Source of the DNA: an uncultured Hyphomicrobiales bacterium
GTDB taxonomy: Bacteria; Pseudomonadota; Alphaproteobacteria; Rhizobiales; Beijerinckiaceae
DNA: 6,423 nucleotides
Reading direction: 5' to 3'
Assembly: GCA_903916165.1 (NCBI GenBank)
Contig: CAIWVR010000361.1
Location: 1 to 6,423 of the forward strand
This document shows, one piece after another, positions 6,141-6,423 of the stretch (its first letter is position 1; each line of letters begins with the position of its first letter). A program made the translations under genes and the position numbers. The notes beneath the pieces are model-generated. The model searched no databases. It saw nothing but the letters and a program-made list of their open reading frames with translations, and had not been told where the DNA came from.

Positions 6141-6169
6141 GTCTAACGCCAGTTTCCACATCGGACCAA
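6141..6169 (-). promoter_or_regulatory. Possible promoter for the FkbM gene
   Basis: On the minus strand, TTGGTC (6164-6169) and TTAGAC (6141-6146) are separated by exactly 17 bases, just downstream of the tRNA terminator and about 70 bases before the methyltransferase start. The -10 match is only moderate. Its position after a terminator and before a gene with a clear RBS supports it. Confidence 0.35.
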
Positions 6170-6176
6170 GCCAAAA

Positions 6177-6214
6177 CCAAAAAGCCCCGGCTGTCTTCAC
6201 GACAACCGAGGCTT
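6177..6214 (-). terminator. Strong intrinsic terminator of the truncated tRNA
   Basis: On the minus strand, the arm at 6214-6201 and the arm at 6195-6182 pair over 14 positions without a mismatch (three G-U pairs), with loop GTGAA. The second arm ends in CTT and runs into TTTTTGG. It starts seven bases past the tRNA CCA, where a tRNA terminator belongs, and isolates the downstream methyltransferase from transcription coming from the right. Confidence 0.75.
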
Positions 6215-6220
6215 CCGAAA

Positions 6221-6265
6221 TGGTGGGCCCGACAGGGATCGAACCTGTGACCCCTACGGTGTCAA
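6221..6265 (-). tRNA. Truncated tRNA 3' end, probably tRNA-Val(GAC); likely att site
   Basis: Read on the minus strand, 6265 to 6221 gives in order: an anticodon-loop-like TTGACAC, stem strand CGTAG, variable GGGTC, a perfect T-arm (ACAGG, loop TTCGATC, CCTGT), acceptor strand CGGGCCC, A73 and an encoded CCA. The partners are missing: no CTACG precedes the loop (CACTA is there instead), and no GGGCCCG 5' acceptor strand occurs to the right. It is therefore a non-functional 45-base 3' part, not a whole gene. Anticodon GAC and A73 point to valine, but the type is uncertain without the 5' half. A break at the anticodon loop with the terminator kept is typical of a tRNA used by a tyrosine integrase: this would be the displaced 3' copy, with the intact tRNA at the other end of the element. 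Confidence 0.75.
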
Positions 6266-6423
6266 TAGTGGCCAACGCTCAACCTGAATGTCAAAGCATT
6301 GGTAATACTCAGTAATTGCCTTGGAGAAACTGCGCCACGCTGTGCGAGCGTAGGGGCGGGATTGCGAAACGGAAGCGGAACACCGTTGTTTCTGCTGGTG
6401 TTTTGGCTGTGGGCTTTGCGAAA
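6266..6423. other. Sequence right of the tRNA break, possible edge of an integrated element
   Basis: No supported gene. All three minus-strand frames are open from the window edge for about 37 or more codons, one to a TGA at 6309-6311, one to a TGA inside the tRNA loop at 6262-6264 and one to a TAG just beyond. The C-terminus of a leftward gene is therefore possible but cannot be chosen. A plus-strand frame reading GIEPVTPTV runs out of the tRNA and is an artefact of it. Two hand-counted lines here give about 53-58% GC. Confidence 0.3.

Noticed and set aside
6088..6315. Plus-strand frame containing MVGPTGIEPVTPTVS
   Set aside because: It is the antisense reading of the tRNA T-arm and acceptor, a well-known false protein.

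Overview
The window looks like chromosomal DNA from a GC-rich proteobacterium, most likely an alphaproteobacterium. This rests on the high GC of most genes, a Bug-family periplasmic binding protein beside a fumarylacetoacetate-hydrolase-fold enzyme, a LytS/LytTR pair of the small membrane type, and a tRNA 3' end with an encoded CCA. No ribosomal or other marker gene is present, so the assignment is an inference.

Left part (1-2447): a divergent catabolic-type block. A cupin gene and the first codons of a VOC (glyoxalase/dioxygenase-fold) gene run leftward. A secreted Bug-type solute-binding protein and an FAH-family enzyme run rightward with an ATGA stop/start overlap. The likely theme is capture of an organic acid in the periplasm and processing of a carbonyl or aromatic-derived acid in the cytoplasm. 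The substrate cannot be read from the sequence.

Middle part (2448-5191): a short convergent gap is followed by a leftward gene for a small protein with a sigma-70 region-4-like helix-turn-helix, plus a possible second helix-hairpin-helix module like the RNA polymerase alpha C-terminal domain. Divergent from it is a two-gene signalling operon: a four-helix membrane LytS-type histidine kinase overlapping a LytTR response regulator by GTGA. The about 200-base spacer between them holds a good extended -10 promoter and a pair of imperfect 15-base direct repeats. Hand counts show lower GC from the HTH gene through the membrane half of the kinase than in the flanking genes.

Right part (5192-6423): an apparently gene-free GC-rich spacer, a leftward FkbM-family methyltransferase with its own likely promoter, a strong 14-base-pair intrinsic terminator, and the 3' 45 bases of a tRNA (probably tRNA-Val, anticodon GAC) with no 5' half. 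A tRNA cut at its anticodon loop but still followed by its terminator is what an integrative element leaves at its far end, so DNA right of about 6266 may be the edge of such an element. No complete mobile-element gene, CRISPR array or clearly new multi-gene system is visible. The best leads are the truncated tRNA junction and the possible two-module DNA-binding protein divergent from the LytS/LytTR operon.
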